A stretch of DNA of 64,000 nucleotides from Bradyrhizobium sp. ORS 278 (GCF_000026145.1 NC_009445.1:372001-436000), one strand, 5' to 3'. Numbered from the stretch's first letter, positions 40,018-50,524 are shown. The notes: generated by a model not told the origin, from the letters alone. Made by a program: numbers and translations.

Positions 40018-40902
40018 ATGTCCATCCTCATCGACAAAAACACCAAGGTCATCTGCCAGGGCTTCACCGGCAAGAACGGCACCTTCCACTCCGAGGCGGC
40101 GATCGCCTACGGCACCAAGATGGTCGGCGGCACCTCGCCGGGCAAAGGCGGCTCGACCCATCTCGGCCTGCCCGTCTTCGACACCGTCAAGGAGGCCCGC
40201 GAGGCGACCGGCGCCGACGCCTCGGTGATCTACGTGCCGCCGCCGGGCGCCGCCGACGCGATCTGCGAGGCGATCGACGCCGAAGTCCCGCTGATCGTCT
40301 GCATCACCGAGGGCATCCCGGTGCTGGACATGGTCCGCGTCAAGCGCTCGCTCGTGGGATCCAAGTCGCGCCTGATCGGGCCGAACTGCCCGGGCGTGAT
40401 GACCGCCGGCGAGTGCAAGATCGGCATCATGCCGGCCAACATCTTCAAGCCCGGCTCGGTCGGCATCGTGTCGCGCTCCGGCACCCTGACCTATGAGGCG
40501 GTATTCCAGACCACCTCGGAAGGCCTCGGCCAGACCACCGCGGTGGGCATCGGCGGCGACCCGGTCAAAGGCACCGAGTTCATCGACATGCTCGAGATGT
40601 TCCTGGCCGACCCCAAGACCGAGTCCATTATCATGATCGGCGAAATCGGCGGCTCGGCCGAGGAGGACGCGGCGCAGTTCATCAAGGACGAGGCCAAGCG
40701 CGGCCGCAAGAAACCGATGGTCGGATTCATCGCCGGCGTCACCGCGCCTCCCGGCCGTCGCATGGGCCATGCCGGCGCGATCATCTCCGGCGGCAAGGGT
40801 GATGCCGGCTCGAAGACCGCGGCGATGGAAGCCGCTGGTATCACTGTGTCGCCGTCGCCGGCCCGGCTCGGCAAGACTCTCGTCGAAAAGTTGAAGTCCT
40901 GA
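40018..40902 (+). CDS. sucD: succinyl-CoA synthetase alpha subunit
   Basis: SucD binds CoA and carries the phosphohistidine of succinyl-CoA synthetase. The protein is 294 residues. The CoA-binding Rossmann loop [12 protein letters not shown] is near residue 20 and the active-site His251 is in [13 protein letters not shown]. The GPNCPGVM and SRSGTLTYE motifs of the family are present. It partners SucC directly upstream and is followed by a hairpin before sucA. Confidence 0.98.
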   Translation: MSILIDKNTKVICQGFTGKNGTFHSEAAIAYGTKMVGGTSPGKGGSTHLGLPVFDTVKEAREATGADASVIYVPPPGAADAICEAIDAEVPLIVCITEGIPVLDMVRVKRSLVGSKSRLIGPNCPGVMTAGECKIGIMPANIFKPGSVGIVSRSGTLTYEAVFQTTSEGLGQTTAVGIGGDPVKGTEFIDMLEMFLADPKTESIIMIGEIGGSAEEDAAQFIKDEAKRGRKKPMVGFIAGVTAPPGRRMGHAGAIISGGKGDAGSKTAAMEAAGITVSPSPARLGKTLVEKLKS

Positions 40903-40966
40903 TTCAGGGTTTAGTACTTTTCGGGGCGCATCTTTACAAAGAATAAGGTAAACCGTCCTAACCCGA

Positions 40967-40995
40967 GCCTGACCCCCTTTCACAGTGGGTCAGGC
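40967..40995 (+). other. hairpin between sucD and sucA
   Basis: GCCTGACCC pairs with GGGTCAGGC around an 11-nt loop, 48 bp before the sucA start. No U-run follows directly. It may be a partial terminator or mRNA-processing element. Confidence 0.6.
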
Positions 40996-41042
40996 ATTGC
41001 GCCGTTTTGATTGGGCGCATCGAAATTACCAGGACGTCTCCC

Positions 41043-44000
41043 ATGTCTCGCCAAGATGCGAACGCCGCCTTCGCCCTGTCGTCTTTTCTGCAGGGCACCA
41101 ATGCCACCTACATCGATGAGATCTACGCGCGCTACGAGAAGGATCCGTCGTCGGTCGATGCCGACTGGCAGGAGTTCTTCAAGAGCCTGAAGGACGCGCC
41201 CGCCGACGTTCAGAAGAACGCCTCGGGCCCCTCCTGGGAGCGGAGCAACTGGCCGGTCGCCCCCCGCGACGAGCTGACCTCGGCGCTCGACGGCAACTGG
41301 GCCGTGGTCGAGAAAAAGGTCGGCGAGAAGATCGCGGCGAAGGCGCAGACCAAGGGCGTCGAATTGTCGCCGGCCGACGTCAACCAGGCGACTCGCGACT
41401 CTGTCCGCGCGTTGATGCTGATCCGCGCCTACCGCATGCGCGGCCACTTCCACGCCAAGCTCGATCCGCTCGGGATCGAAGCGCCGCGTAACCGCGAGGA
41501 ACTCGATCCGCGCTCCTACGGCTTTACTGAGTCCGATTACGATCGCAAGATCTTCCTGGATCACGTGCTCGGCCTGGAATACGGCAGCTTGCGCGAGATC
41601 GTCACGATCTGCGAGCGCACCTATTGCCAGACGCTCGGCGTCGAGTTCATGCACATCAGCAATGCTGCGCAGAAGGCCTGGATCCAGGAGCGCATCGAGG
41701 GGCCGGACAAGGAAATCTCGTTTACCCGCGAGGGGCGCCGGGCGATCCTGCAGAAACTGGTCGAATCCGAAGGGTTCGAGAAGTTCTGCGACGTTAAGTT
41801 CACCGGCACCAAGCGCTTCGGCCTCGACGGCGGCGAGTCGCTGATCCCGGCGCTGGAGCAGATCATCAAGCGCGGCGGCAATCTCGGCGTGAAGGAGATC
41901 GTGCTCGGGATGCCGCATCGCGGCCGCCTCAACGTTCTCACCCAGGTCATGGGCAAGCCGCATCGCGCGCTGTTCCACGAGTTCAAGGGTGGCTCGGCCA
42001 ATCCGGACGCCGTCGAAGGCTCGGGCGACGTCAAGTATCACCTCGGCGCCTCCTCCGACCGCGAGTTCGATGGCAACCGCATCCATCTGTCGCTGACCGC
42101 CAACCCGTCGCACCTCGAGATCGTCGACCCCGTCGTGCTCGGCAAGGTCCGCGCCAAGCAGGACCAGCATGGCGATCCGCCTGACATGCGCAACTCGGTG
42201 CTGCCGCTGCTGATGCACGGCGACGCGGCGTTTGCCGGCCAGGGCGTCGTGGCCGAGTGCTTCGCGCTGTCCGACCTGAAGGGCTACCGGACCGGTGGTT
42301 CGATTCATTTCATCGTTAACAACCAGATCGGCTTCACGACCTATCCGCGCTACTCGCGCTCGTCGCCGTATCCGTCCGACGTCGCCAAGATGATCGATGC
42401 GCCGATCTTCCACGTGAACGGCGACGATCCGGAAGCCGTGGTGTTCGCCGCCAAGGTCGCAACCGAGTTCCGGCAGAAGTTCCACAAGCCGGTCGTCATC
42501 GACATGTTCTGCTATCGCAGGCATGGCCACAACGAAGGCGACGAGCCCGCGTTCACCCAGCCGGTGATGTACAAGAAGATCGCCGGCCATCCGTCGACGC
42601 TGGAGATCTACTCCAAGCGTCTGGTCGCCGAAGGCGTGATGACCGAGGGCGAGGTCGAGAAGGCCAAGGCCGATTGGCGCGCCCGTCTCGACGCCGAGTT
42701 CGAGGCCGGCACCTCCTATCGTCCGAACAAGGCCGACTGGCTCGACGGCAAGTGGGCGGGCCTGAAGTCCGCCGACCAGGAGGAGGAGGCGCGCCGCGGC
42801 GTGACCGGGGTCGAGATCGACCGCCTCAAGGAGATCGGCCGCAAGATCACCAAGGTGCCGGACGGCTTCCGCGTGCACCGCACGATCCAGCGATTCCTCG
42901 AGAACCGCGCCAAGGCGATCGACAGCGGCCTCGGGCTCGACTGGGCGACCGGCGAGGCGTTGGCGTATTGCTCGCTGCTGCTCGAAGGCCACAAGGTTCG
43001 TCTGTCCGGCCAGGACAGCGAGCGCGGCACCTTCTCGCAGCGCCATTCGGTCCTGATCGATCAGGAGGACGAGAGCCGCTACACGCCGTTCAACCATCTG
43101 GCGCCGGAGCAGGGACACTTCGAGGTCATCAACTCGCTGCTGTCCGAAGAGGCCGTGCTCGGCTTCGAATACGGCTACTCGCTCGCCGAGCCGACCGCGC
43201 TAACCTTGTGGGAAGCGCAGTTCGGCGACTTCGCCAATGGCGCGCAGGTGCTGTTCGACCAGTTCATCTCGTCCGGTGAGCGCAAATGGCTGCGCATGTC
43301 CGGCCTCGTCTGCCTCTTGCCGCACGGCTATGAAGGCCAGGGTCCGGAGCACTCCTCCGCCCGCCTCGAGCGCTATTTGCAGATGTGCGCCGAGGACAAC
43401 ATGCAGGTGGTCTACCCGACCACGCCGGCGAACTACTTCCACGTGCTGCGCCGGCAGTTGCATCGCGAGATCCGCAAGCCGCTGATCGTGATGACGCCGA
43501 AGTCGCTGCTGCGCCACAAGCGCGCGGTGTCGCGGCTGGAGGAGCTGGCCAAGGGCACGACGTTCCACCGCATCCTGTACGATGACGCCCAGATGCAGGC
43601 GGACGACAAGACCAGGCTGGTGCCCGACGACCAGATCCGCCGTATCGTGCTGTGCTCGGGCAAGGTCTATTACGACCTCTACGACGAGCGCGAGAAGCGC
43701 GGGCTCAACGACATCTATCTGATGCGTATCGAGCAGCTCTATCCGGTGCCGCTGAAGGCGCTGGTCGCCGAGCTCGGCCGCTTCAAGAATGCCGAGGTCG
43801 TGTGGTGCCAGGAAGAGCCGCGCAACATGGGCGCCTGGTACTTCATCGAGCCGTATATCGAGTGGGTGCTGAACCAGACCGGCGGTAAGAGCAAGCGTGC
43901 GCGCTATGCCGGCCGCGCCGCGTCGGCGGCCACCGCCACGGGCCTGATGTCCAAGCATCTCGCCCAGCTGAAGGCGCTGCTCGACGAAGCTTTGAACTGA
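41043..44000 (+). CDS. sucA: 2-oxoglutarate dehydrogenase E1 component
   Basis: SucA is the thiamine-diphosphate E1 that decarboxylates 2-oxoglutarate and passes the succinyl group to the lipoyl domain of SucB. The protein is 985 residues from the ATG at 41043. Family parts are the N-terminal SSFLQGTNATYIDEIY, the VLGMPHRGRLNVL active-site region, the ThDP-binding GDAAFAGQGVV, and the C-terminal VWCQEEPRNMGAW. It sits in order with sucB and lpdA, which supply E2 and E3. Confidence 0.98.
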   Translation: MSRQDANAAFALSSFLQGTNATYIDEIYARYEKDPSSVDADWQEFFKSLKDAPADVQKNASGPSWERSNWPVAPRDELTSALDGNWAVVEKKVGEKIAAKAQTKGVELSPADVNQATRDSVRALMLIRAYRMRGHFHAKLDPLGIEAPRNREELDPRSYGFTESDYDRKIFLDHVLGLEYGSLREIVTICERTYCQTLGVEFMHISNAAQKAWIQERIEGPDKEISFTREGRRAILQKLVESEGFEKFCDVKFTGTKRFGLDGGESLIPALEQIIKRGGNLGVKEIVLGMPHRGRLNVLTQVMGKPHRALFHEFKGGSANPDAVEGSGDVKYHLGASSDREFDGNRIHLSLTANPSHLEIVDPVVLGKVRAKQDQHGDPPDMRNSVLPLLMHGDAAFAGQGVVAECFALSDLKGYRTGGSIHFIVNNQIGFTTYPRYSRSSPYPSDVAKMIDAPIFHVNGDDPEAVVFAAKVATEFRQKFHKPVVIDMFCYRRHGHNEGDEPAFTQPVMYKKIAGHPSTLEIYSKRLVAEGVMTEGEVEKAKADWRARLDAEFEAGTSYRPNKADWLDGKWAGLKSADQEEEARRGVTGVEIDRLKEIGRKITKVPDGFRVHRTIQRFLENRAKAIDSGLGLDWATGEALAYCSLLLEGHKVRLSGQDSERGTFSQRHSVLIDQEDESRYTPFNHLAPEQGHFEVINSLLSEEAVLGFEYGYSLAEPTALTLWEAQFGDFANGAQVLFDQFISSGERKWLRMSGLVCLLPHGYEGQGPEHSSARLERYLQMCAEDNMQVVYPTTPANYFHVLRRQLHREIRKPLIVMTPKSLLRHKRAVSRLEELAKGTTFHRILYDDAQMQADDKTRLVPDDQIRRIVLCSGKVYYDLYDEREKRGLNDIYLMRIEQLYPVPLKALVAELGRFKNAEVVWCQEEPRNMGAWYFIEPYIEWVLNQTGGKSKRARYAGRAASAATATGLMSKHLAQLKALLDEALN

Positions 44001-44014
44001 ACCTGCCTTTGAAG

Positions 44015-44039
44015 GCGCCCCGCACCTCCTGCGGGGCGC
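44015..44039 (+). other. hairpin between sucA and sucB
   Basis: A perfect 10-bp stem GCGCCCCGCA / TGCGGGGCGC with a CCTCC loop, 14 bp after the sucA stop. It is followed by AAGTAACAG, not a U-run. Confidence 0.65.
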
Positions 44040-44143
44040 AAGTAACAGTCCATCGCGTTGATCGTCCGTACCGCATCGCTTGCTCGCCGCAAGGCGATGG
44101 CGGACGGGCTTTATGACCGCACGGGTTATTGAGGATAGAGACC

Positions 44144-45385
44144 ATGACTGACATTCGCGTTCCGACGCTCGGTGAATCCGTCACCGAAGCCACCATCGGC
44201 CGCTGGTTCAAGAAGGCGGGCGACGCGGTCGCCGTCGACGAGCCGCTGGTCGAGCTCGAGACCGACAAGGTGACCATCGAGGTGCCCGCCCCGTCGGCCG
44301 GCACGCTCGGCGAGATCATCGCCAAGGACGGTGAGACCGTCGCCGTCGGCGCGCTGCTCGGCCAGATCAATGACGGCGCGGCCGCTGCCAAGCCGGCCGC
44401 CGCTGCGCCCGCGCCGGCTCCGGCAAAGCCCGCCGCGGCGGCTCCGGCTCCCGCGCCGGCGCCGGCCAAGGCGCTGCCGGCCGATACGCCGCAGGCCCCG
44501 TCGGTGCGCAAGCTCTCGGCCGAGAGCGGTGTCGATGCCACCACGGTGCCGGGCTCCGGCAAGGATGGCCGCGTCACCAAGGGCGACATGCTGGCCGCGA
44601 TCGAGCGCGCCGCGTCGGCGCCGACCCCGGTCAATCAGCCCGCCGCATCCGTGCAGGTCCGCGCGCCGTCGCCTGCCGATGACGCCGCGCGCGAGGAGCG
44701 CGTCAAGATGACCCGGCTGCGCCAGACCATCGCGCGCCGTCTCAAGGACGTGCAGAACACCGCGGCGATGCTGACGACCTTCAACGAGGTCGACATGACC
44801 CACGTGATGGCGCTGCGCAGCCAGTACAAGGACGTGTTCGAGAAGAAGCACGGCTCCAAGCTCGGCTTCATGGGCTTCTTCACCAAGGCCGTGGTGCAGG
44901 CGCTGAAGGACATCCCGGCGGTCAACGCCGAGATCGACGGCAGCGACCTGATCTACAAGAACTACTATCATATCGGCGTCGCCGTCGGCACCGACAAGGG
45001 CCTGGTCGTGCCGGTCGTGCGCGACTGCGACCACAAGTCGATCGCCGACATCGAGAAGGGCATCGCCGATTTCGGCCGCCGCGCCCGTGACGGCCAGCTC
45101 AAGATCGACGAGATGCAGGGCGGCACCTTCACGATCACCAATGGCGGCATCTACGGCTCGCTGATGTCGACGCCGATCCTGAACGCGCCGCAGTCCGGCA
45201 TCCTCGGCATGCACAAGATCCAGGAGCGTCCGATGGTGGTCGGCGGCAAGATCGAGGTGCGCCCGATGATGTATCTGGCGCTGTCCTATGATCACCGCGT
45301 CATCGACGGCAAGGAAGCCGTCACCTTCCTGGTGCGCGTCAAGGAAAGCCTGGAAGATCCGGCGCGGCTCGTCCTGGATCTCTGA
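44144..45385 (+). CDS. sucB: 2-oxoglutarate dehydrogenase E2 (dihydrolipoyl succinyltransferase)
   Basis: SucB forms the core of the 2-oxoglutarate dehydrogenase complex. The protein is 413 residues from the ATG at 44144. One lipoyl domain carries Lys42 in ETDKVTIEV, followed by an Ala/Pro linker (about 80-120), a peripheral subunit-binding domain ([12 protein letters not shown]), a second linker, and the catalytic domain with His384 and Asp388 in [22 protein letters not shown] is upstream. Confidence 0.98.
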   Translation: MTDIRVPTLGESVTEATIGRWFKKAGDAVAVDEPLVELETDKVTIEVPAPSAGTLGEIIAKDGETVAVGALLGQINDGAAAAKPAAAAPAPAPAKPAAAAPAPAPAPAKALPADTPQAPSVRKLSAESGVDATTVPGSGKDGRVTKGDMLAAIERAASAPTPVNQPAASVQVRAPSPADDAAREERVKMTRLRQTIARRLKDVQNTAAMLTTFNEVDMTHVMALRSQYKDVFEKKHGSKLGFMGFFTKAVVQALKDIPAVNAEIDGSDLIYKNYYHIGVAVGTDKGLVVPVVRDCDHKSIADIEKGIADFGRRARDGQLKIDEMQGGTFTITNGGIYGSLMSTPILNAPQSGILGMHKIQERPMVVGGKIEVRPMMYLALSYDHRVIDGKEAVTFLVRVKESLEDPARLVLDL

Positions 45386-45453
45386 GCCGAACGACGCCTT
45401 GACGACACGAGGCGCGCTTCCCAAGAGCGCGCCTCAGACCTAACGGGGCCATC

Positions 45454-46200
45454 ATGACCGACAGGGTTGCAGTGATCACCGGCGGCAGCCGCGGCATCGG
45501 CCGCGCCACCGCAATCGCCGCTGTATCGCGCGGCTTCAAGATCGTGGTCGGCTACGCCTCCAATGAGGCCGCCGCGCAGAGCACCGTCGCCGCCATCGAG
45601 GCCAAGAACGGCAAGGCGATCGCGGTGAAATGCGACGTCGGCCGCGAGCACGACATCCTCGCGCTGTTCAAGGCGGCCGACAAGTTCGGCACCCTCGGTG
45701 CCCTCATCAACAATGCCGGCATCGTCGGCCCGACCACACGCGTCGACGAGATGAGCGCCGAGCGCATCGAGCGCTTGATGGCGGTCAATGTCACCGGCAG
45801 CATTCTCTGCGCAAGAGAGGCCGTGAAGCGGATGTCGACGCGGCATGGCGGGCAGGGCGGGGTGATCATCAATCTGTCGTCGGTCGCTGCCAAGCTCGGC
45901 TCACCCAATACCTATGTCGACTATGCCGCCTCGAAGGGCGCGATCGATTCCTTCACCGTCGGCCTCGGCCACGAGGTCGCCAATGAGGGCATCCGCGTCG
46001 CCGCCATCCGGCCGGGCCTGATCGATACCGACATCCACGCCTCGGGCGGCGAACCCGATCGCGCCCATCGGCTTGCTCCCATGGTGCCGATGAAGCGCGT
46101 CGGCACCGCGGAGGAAATCGCCAATGCCATCGTCTGGCTGCTCTCGGACGAGGCCTCCTATGTCACTTCGGCCATTCTCGACGTGTCGGGCGGACGCTGA
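45454..46200 (+). CDS. SDR-family NAD(P)-dependent oxidoreductase
   Basis: This 248-residue short-chain dehydrogenase has the cofactor motif GGSRGIG, the NNAG motif (INNAGIVG), a catalytic Ser in NLSSVAAK, and YAASK with Tyr and Lys of the active site. It most resembles glucose/3-oxoacyl-type SDRs; the substrate is unknown. It lies between sucB and lpdA on the same strand with 68- and 45-bp gaps, so it is probably transcribed with the 2-oxoglutarate dehydrogenase genes. Confidence 0.93.
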   Translation: MTDRVAVITGGSRGIGRATAIAAVSRGFKIVVGYASNEAAAQSTVAAIEAKNGKAIAVKCDVGREHDILALFKAADKFGTLGALINNAGIVGPTTRVDEMSAERIERLMAVNVTGSILCAREAVKRMSTRHGGQGGVIINLSSVAAKLGSPNTYVDYAASKGAIDSFTVGLGHEVANEGIRVAAIRPGLIDTDIHASGGEPDRAHRLAPMVPMKRVGTAEEIANAIVWLLSDEASYVTSAILDVSGGR

Positions 46201-46245
46201 CGACCGTCATCATCTCTGACTACAAAGCTTACGGAACATTCGATC

Positions 46246-47649
46246 ATGGCTACTTACGATCTCGTCGTCATCGGCACCGGACCCGGTGGTTATGTCTGCG
46301 CCATCCGCGCAGCGCAGCTCGGCATGAAGGTGGCCGTGGTCGAGAAGAACGCCACCCTCGGCGGCACCTGCCTCAATGTCGGCTGCATGCCCTCGAAGGC
46401 GCTGCTGCACGCCTCGGAGCTGTTCGAGGAGGCCGGACACTCCTTCGCCAAGATGGGCATCAAGGTGTCGGCGCCCGAGGTCGATCTGCCGTCGATGATG
46501 AACTTCAAGCAGCAGGGCATCGATGGCAACGTCAAAGGCGTCGAGTTCCTGATGAAGAAGAACAAGATCGACGTCCTCCAGGGCAAGGGCAAGATCCTCG
46601 GTACCGGCAAGGTTCAGGTCACCGGCAATGACGGCGCGGCGCAGACCGTCGAGACCAAGAACATCGTGATCGCCACCGGCTCGGATATCGCGCGGCTCAA
46701 GGGCATCGAGATCGACGAGAAGCGCATCGTGTCCTCCACCGGCGCGCTGGCGCTGGACAAGGTGCCGTCGAGCCTGCTCGTGGTCGGCGCCGGCGTGATC
46801 GGGCTCGAGCTCGGCTCGGTGTGGCGCCGCCTCGGCGCCAAGGTCACTGTGGTCGAATTCCTCGACCGCATCCTGCCCGGCATGGACCTGGAGATCGCCA
46901 AACAGTTCCAGCGCATCCTCGAGAAGCAGGGCTTTGCGTTCAAGCTCGGCGCCAAGGTCACCGGCGTCGATACGTCAGGCGCGAAGCTCTCGGCCACGAT
47001 CGAGCCGGCCGCAGGCGGCGCCGCCGAGAAGATCGACGCCGATGTCGTGCTGGTCGCGATCGGCCGCGTGCCCTACACCGACGGCCTCGGGCTGCAGGAA
47101 GCCGGCGTCGCGCTCGACAATCGCGGCCGCGTCCAGATCGATCATCATTTCGCGACCAGCGTGCCCGGCGTCTACGCCATCGGCGACGTCGTCGCCGGCC
47201 CGATGCTCGCGCACAAGGCCGAGGATGAAGGCGTCGCCTGCGCCGAGATCCTCGCCGGCCAGGCCGGCCACGTGAACTACGACGTGATCCCCGGCGTGGT
47301 CTACACCACGCCGGAAGTGGCCTCGGTCGGCAAGACCGAGGACGAGCTGAAGCAGGCCGGTATTGTTTATACCGTCGGTAAGTTTCCGTTCACCGCGAAT
47401 GGACGTTCCAAGGTCAACCAGACCACTGACGGCTTCGTGAAGATTCTCGCAGATGCGAAGACCGACCGCGTGCTCGGCGCTCACATCATCGGCCGCGAAG
47501 CCGGTGAAATGATCCACGAAGCCGCCGTATTGATGGAGTTCGGTGGCTCGGCTGAGGATCTGGCGCGCACCTGCCACGCGCATCCGACGCGCTCGGAGGC
47601 GGTCAAGGAAGCCGCTCTTGCGGTGGGCAAGCGCGCCATCCACATGTGA
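46246..47649 (+). CDS. lpdA: dihydrolipoyl dehydrogenase (E3)
   Basis: LpdA reoxidises dihydrolipoyl groups of the 2-oxoglutarate dehydrogenase complex with NAD+. The protein is 467 residues. The FAD motif GTGPGGY is near the N-terminus, the redox disulphide is Cys42-Cys47 in [15 protein letters not shown], the NAD motif is [12 protein letters not shown], and the C-terminal proton relay is HAHPTRSE (His444, His446). It ends the sucABlpd block and is followed by a hairpin. Confidence 0.98.
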   Translation: MATYDLVVIGTGPGGYVCAIRAAQLGMKVAVVEKNATLGGTCLNVGCMPSKALLHASELFEEAGHSFAKMGIKVSAPEVDLPSMMNFKQQGIDGNVKGVEFLMKKNKIDVLQGKGKILGTGKVQVTGNDGAAQTVETKNIVIATGSDIARLKGIEIDEKRIVSSTGALALDKVPSSLLVVGAGVIGLELGSVWRRLGAKVTVVEFLDRILPGMDLEIAKQFQRILEKQGFAFKLGAKVTGVDTSGAKLSATIEPAAGGAAEKIDADVVLVAIGRVPYTDGLGLQEAGVALDNRGRVQIDHHFATSVPGVYAIGDVVAGPMLAHKAEDEGVACAEILAGQAGHVNYDVIPGVVYTTPEVASVGKTEDELKQAGIVYTVGKFPFTANGRSKVNQTTDGFVKILADAKTDRVLGAHIIGREAGEMIHEAAVLMEFGGSAEDLARTCHAHPTRSEAVKEAALAVGKRAIHM

Positions 47650-47667
47650 CCGACGCCAGGCGGCGGG

Positions 47668-47700
47668 GATCGGCAGGTGCGACAAAATGGCCTGCCGATC
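47668..47700 (+). terminator. hairpin after lpdA
   Basis: GATCGGCAGG / CCTGCCGATC, a perfect 10-bp stem with a 13-nt loop, 19 bp after the lpdA stop. No U-run follows, so termination would be weak; a 3'-end stabilising role is equally possible. Confidence 0.6.
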
Positions 47701-47779
47701 ACGCTGAACCAAACGGCAAGGTGTGAGGTCCTAACGTCATAGCGGCCTCGTGCCCGGGGCCTGGCGGAGATGGAGACCG

Positions 47780-48319
47780 ATGCTGCGCCGCCTGCTTCAG
47801 CCGTTCTGGATCCTCCTCGCGATCATTTTCCTGATCGAGGCGTGGCTGTGGGACCATCTCGAGCCTATCGTGGCCCGGATCGTCGCCGCGATTCCGTTGC
47901 GCAGCCTCAAGCGCTGGCTCGCGGCACGGATCGAGACGCTGTCGCCAGCGCTGACCTTGTTGGTCTTCATCGTGCCGTTCGTGCTGCTGTTTCCGCTCAA
48001 GCTGGTGGGCATGTGGCTGCTGATGCATCACCAGTGGAAGCTGGCGTTGCTGACGATCGTGTTCGGCAAGATGGTCGGCGTCGGCATCACCGCCTTCATC
48101 TTCGACGTGACGCGCCACAAGCTGCTGCAGATGGGCTGGTTCGCCTGGCTGTATGAGTCGGTCCTGACGCTGCGCCGCCGAGCCGCCGAGTTGGTCGACC
48201 CGATCAAGCAGCGCATCCGCGACATCGTCCGCGACGTGCTCCGCACCAACACCAGCGGCTGGTCGTCCCGCGTGCTCCGCCAGATTCTGCGCTTCCGCCG
48301 CAGCGTACAGGCGCGGTGA
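47780..48319 (+). CDS. integral membrane hypothetical protein
   Basis: This 179-residue protein starts at the ATG at 47780 with GGAG 5 nt upstream. It has an N-terminal span (PFWILLAIIFLIEAWLW), two central spans (LTLLVFIVPFVLLFPLKLVGMWLL; LALLTIVFGKMVGVGITAFIF) and a basic, probably helical C-terminus (RRRAAELVDPIKQRI). I do not recognise a named family. It may follow lpdA in the same transcript. Function unknown. Confidence 0.78.
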   Translation: MLRRLLQPFWILLAIIFLIEAWLWDHLEPIVARIVAAIPLRSLKRWLAARIETLSPALTLLVFIVPFVLLFPLKLVGMWLLMHHQWKLALLTIVFGKMVGVGITAFIFDVTRHKLLQMGWFAWLYESVLTLRRRAAELVDPIKQRIRDIVRDVLRTNTSGWSSRVLRQILRFRRSVQAR

Positions 48320-48358
48320 CGTTTCAAAGTGCGGCGGCGCAGTTCGTGCCACCATCGC

Positions 48359-48492
48359 CGTTATTCCGGGGCAATCGTCAGAGCGCAAAGCGCGCTGACG
48401 ATTGAACCCGTAATCTCGCGATTGTTGAGAATGAACGCAAGCCAAGCTCGAGATTCCGGGATCAAGGCCTGCGGCCTTGCCCCGGAAGGACG
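48359..48492. repeat. palindromic repeat, family B copy 2
   Basis: TTATTCCGGGGCAATCG at the left and CTTGCCCCGGAAGGACG at the right, with AGCGC / GCGCT and GGCCTGCGGCC dyads inside. It is longer than the copy at 21286 and lies between the convergent membrane-protein and DUF4337 genes. Confidence 0.85.
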
Positions 48493-48526
48493 TGGCGTGA
48501 CTTCCCCTAAGCTGTCGCTCCCGACC

Positions 48527-49117
48527 TCAATGCAGATGCAGCAGATGCGGCTGGAATAGCCCGAGCAAGGTCATCGCAATGCCGACCAGCGCGAGGCCGC
48601 CCGATACCCAGGCCAGCACGATCATACCTGTGATGATCGTCGCCGAGGCCAGCACGATACCGATCTGGAAGGCGGCCGAGGCGAGTTCGTAGTGGTGGTA
48701 TTTGGCGGTCGCTTCGTCGCGCTCGTGCTCGGCGTGCTTGGCGCGTTCCGCGAGCTGCTCGCTGCCTTCGCCGGTCTCCGGCTCCGAGCGGTAACGGGCG
48801 GCATTCTTCTGCCAATCGTCGATCTGTTTCTGCAGCGCGGCCTTTGATGCATCATCCGGCAGCGCCGGCAGGTTCAGCTTGCCCTGTTCGGCCGCCGTCT
48901 GTACCACCGTGCGACGCACGGTCTTAGCCTGGAAGAAGGCCCAGAGGTTGGACGCCTCGACGTTCTTGCTGATCGATTCGGTCTGCGCACCTTTGCCCAG
49001 CGTTTCCGACAACGCCAGGAACAGCGCGATCACCGCGATCAGCAGGGCAATCTTCTTGTTCTCGCCCGATGCGTGCTCGGCGTGCTCCGCATGCTCCATG
49101 CTCTCATGTGCGCTCAT
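48527..49117 (-). CDS. DUF4337 membrane protein
   Basis: This 196-residue protein matches DUF4337: a short acidic/His-rich N-terminus (HESMEHAEHAEHA), a span (IALLIAVIALFLALSE), a long charged helical middle (about 45-135, likely coiled coil), and two C-terminal spans (AFQIGIVLASATIITGMIVLAWV; ALVGIAMTLLGLF). The C-terminus ends HLLHLH. The family is widespread and without known function. It is read toward the membrane-protein gene. Confidence 0.85.
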   Translation of the reverse strand: MSAHESMEHAEHAEHASGENKKIALLIAVIALFLALSETLGKGAQTESISKNVEASNLWAFFQAKTVRRTVVQTAAEQGKLNLPALPDDASKAALQKQIDDWQKNAARYRSEPETGEGSEQLAERAKHAEHERDEATAKYHHYELASAAFQIGIVLASATIITGMIVLAWVSGGLALVGIAMTLLGLFQPHLLHLH

Positions 49118-49198
49118 CTGTTCCCCTCCGGATCAAGCGAGGGAACGATTGCCGGAAGCTCGGTGGTCGCGCAAGGGAAAGGATGTGACGGAACGGTG

Positions 49199-50182
49199 TC
49201 ACCGCCGCGGATGCGCCGACGCGTAGACCTGCAGCAGCCGCTCCGAATCGATGCCGGTGTAGACCTGTGTGGTCGACAGCGAGGCGTGCCCGAGCAGCTC
49301 CTGGATCGCGCGCAAATCGCCGCCGCGCGACAACAGATGCGTCGCGAAGGAATGGCGCAGCGCGTGCGGCGTGGCGCTGTCCGGCAGGCCGAGCGCGCCG
49401 CGCAGCCGCTCCATCGCCAGCTGGATGATGCGCGGGCTCAGCGGACCGCCCTTGGCGCCGAGAAACATCGGGCCCTCGGCGGGCAGCGGGTAGGGGCACA
49501 GACGTGCGTATTCATCGATCAGCGCAAGCACGTTCTGCAGCACCGGCACCATGCGGGTCTTGTTGCCCTTGCCGGTCACGATCAGCACGTCGCCTTCGCC
49601 GGGGCGCGGCACCTCGCGCCGCTTCAGGCCGAGCGCCTCGGAGATGCGCAGGCCTGAGCCATAGAGCAGGGCCATTACGGCGGCGTCGCGCGCCAGCACC
49701 CAGGTCTCGCGTGACTCGCCGGCGCGCTCGTCGGCGTCCGTGAGACGCTTGGCGGAGTCCATCGGCAGCGGCTTCGGCAGGCTCTTGGCGATCTTTGGCG
49801 CGCGCACGCCTGCAAGTGCGCCGACCTTGCCCTGGCCCTCGCGCTCCAGGAAGCGGCCGAACGAGCGCAGGCCCGCCAAGGTCCGCATCAGGGATCGGCC
49901 GGCGATGTCGTCGGCGCGGCGCATCGCCATGAAAGCGCGGATGTCGGAGGCCTCCAGCGCGGCGAAGCGCGGGAGCGTGACCGGCTCGCCCCAATGCGTG
50001 CAGAGGAATTGCAGGCATTGCCGGAGGTCGCGCGCATAGGCCTCGACCGTCTTCGGCGACAGCCGCCGTTCGCTGCGCAAATGCGCCAGCCACTGCGTCA
50101 TGGCGCGTACGACGCCGTCGTCGGCACCGATGAGGTCGGGGAGGTCGGGCGCGTTGTCAGTCGCTTCTGCCGTCTTTGCCAT
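49199..50182 (-). CDS. xerC: site-specific tyrosine recombinase XerC
   Basis: XerC works with XerD at dif to resolve chromosome dimers. The protein is 327 residues with an N-terminal SAM-like core-binding domain and a C-terminal catalytic domain. The catalytic residues are Arg179 (GSGLRISE), Lys205 (VTGKGNK), His273 and Arg276 (PHALRHSF), His299 (LLGHAS) and the nucleophile Tyr308 (TQVYTGI). It is divergent from priA, an order common in alphaproteobacteria. No mobile-element features surround it, so a housekeeping role is preferred over a phage integrase. Confidence 0.94.
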   Translation of the reverse strand: MAKTAEATDNAPDLPDLIGADDGVVRAMTQWLAHLRSERRLSPKTVEAYARDLRQCLQFLCTHWGEPVTLPRFAALEASDIRAFMAMRRADDIAGRSLMRTLAGLRSFGRFLEREGQGKVGALAGVRAPKIAKSLPKPLPMDSAKRLTDADERAGESRETWVLARDAAVMALLYGSGLRISEALGLKRREVPRPGEGDVLIVTGKGNKTRMVPVLQNVLALIDEYARLCPYPLPAEGPMFLGAKGGPLSPRIIQLAMERLRGALGLPDSATPHALRHSFATHLLSRGGDLRAIQELLGHASLSTTQVYTGIDSERLLQVYASAHPRR

Positions 50183-50244
50183 CGATCACGCACACCTGCC
50201 GACTCATCGTCCTGATGACGTCGAACGCATTCAGCGGCATGCGC

Positions 50245-50399
50245 GGTGTACCCTCTCCTCTTGTGGGAGAGGGTGGCTTCGATGCGGCAGCATCGAAGCC
50301 GGGTGAGGGGTCTGCATCCGCGGAGACAGACCCCTCACCCGGCGCGAATTCGCTCCGCTCATTCTCGCCACCCTCTCCCACAAGGGGAGAGGGTGCACC
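50245..50399. repeat. palindromic repeat, family E copy 1
   Basis: GGTGTACCCTCTCC at the left pairs with GGAGAGGGTGCACC at the right; CACAAGGGGAGAGGG and GGGTGAGGGGTCTGC units lie inside. It fills about half of the 342-bp xerC-priA divergent gap; the remainder must hold both promoters, and I see no further gene in it. Confidence 0.9.
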
Positions 50400-50524
50400 G
50401 CCGACGCCGAAAGTGCTCGACCTCATCTCATGACGATCCCATATATCGCATCCTCGTCCTTTACCGTTCGCTAACTTTGCCGGGCGGCTTTCGCTTCCAT
50501 CCGAGCAAGGCTATCTCCGCCCTC

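Noticed and set aside
49199..50182. Tyrosine recombinase as sign of an integrated element
   Set aside because: It has XerC layout, lies next to priA, and there is no tRNA, att repeat or phage gene nearby.
50246..50524. Longer PriA start at 50246
   Set aside because: It would translate the whole family E palindromic repeat; the normal PriA N-terminus begins at 50525.
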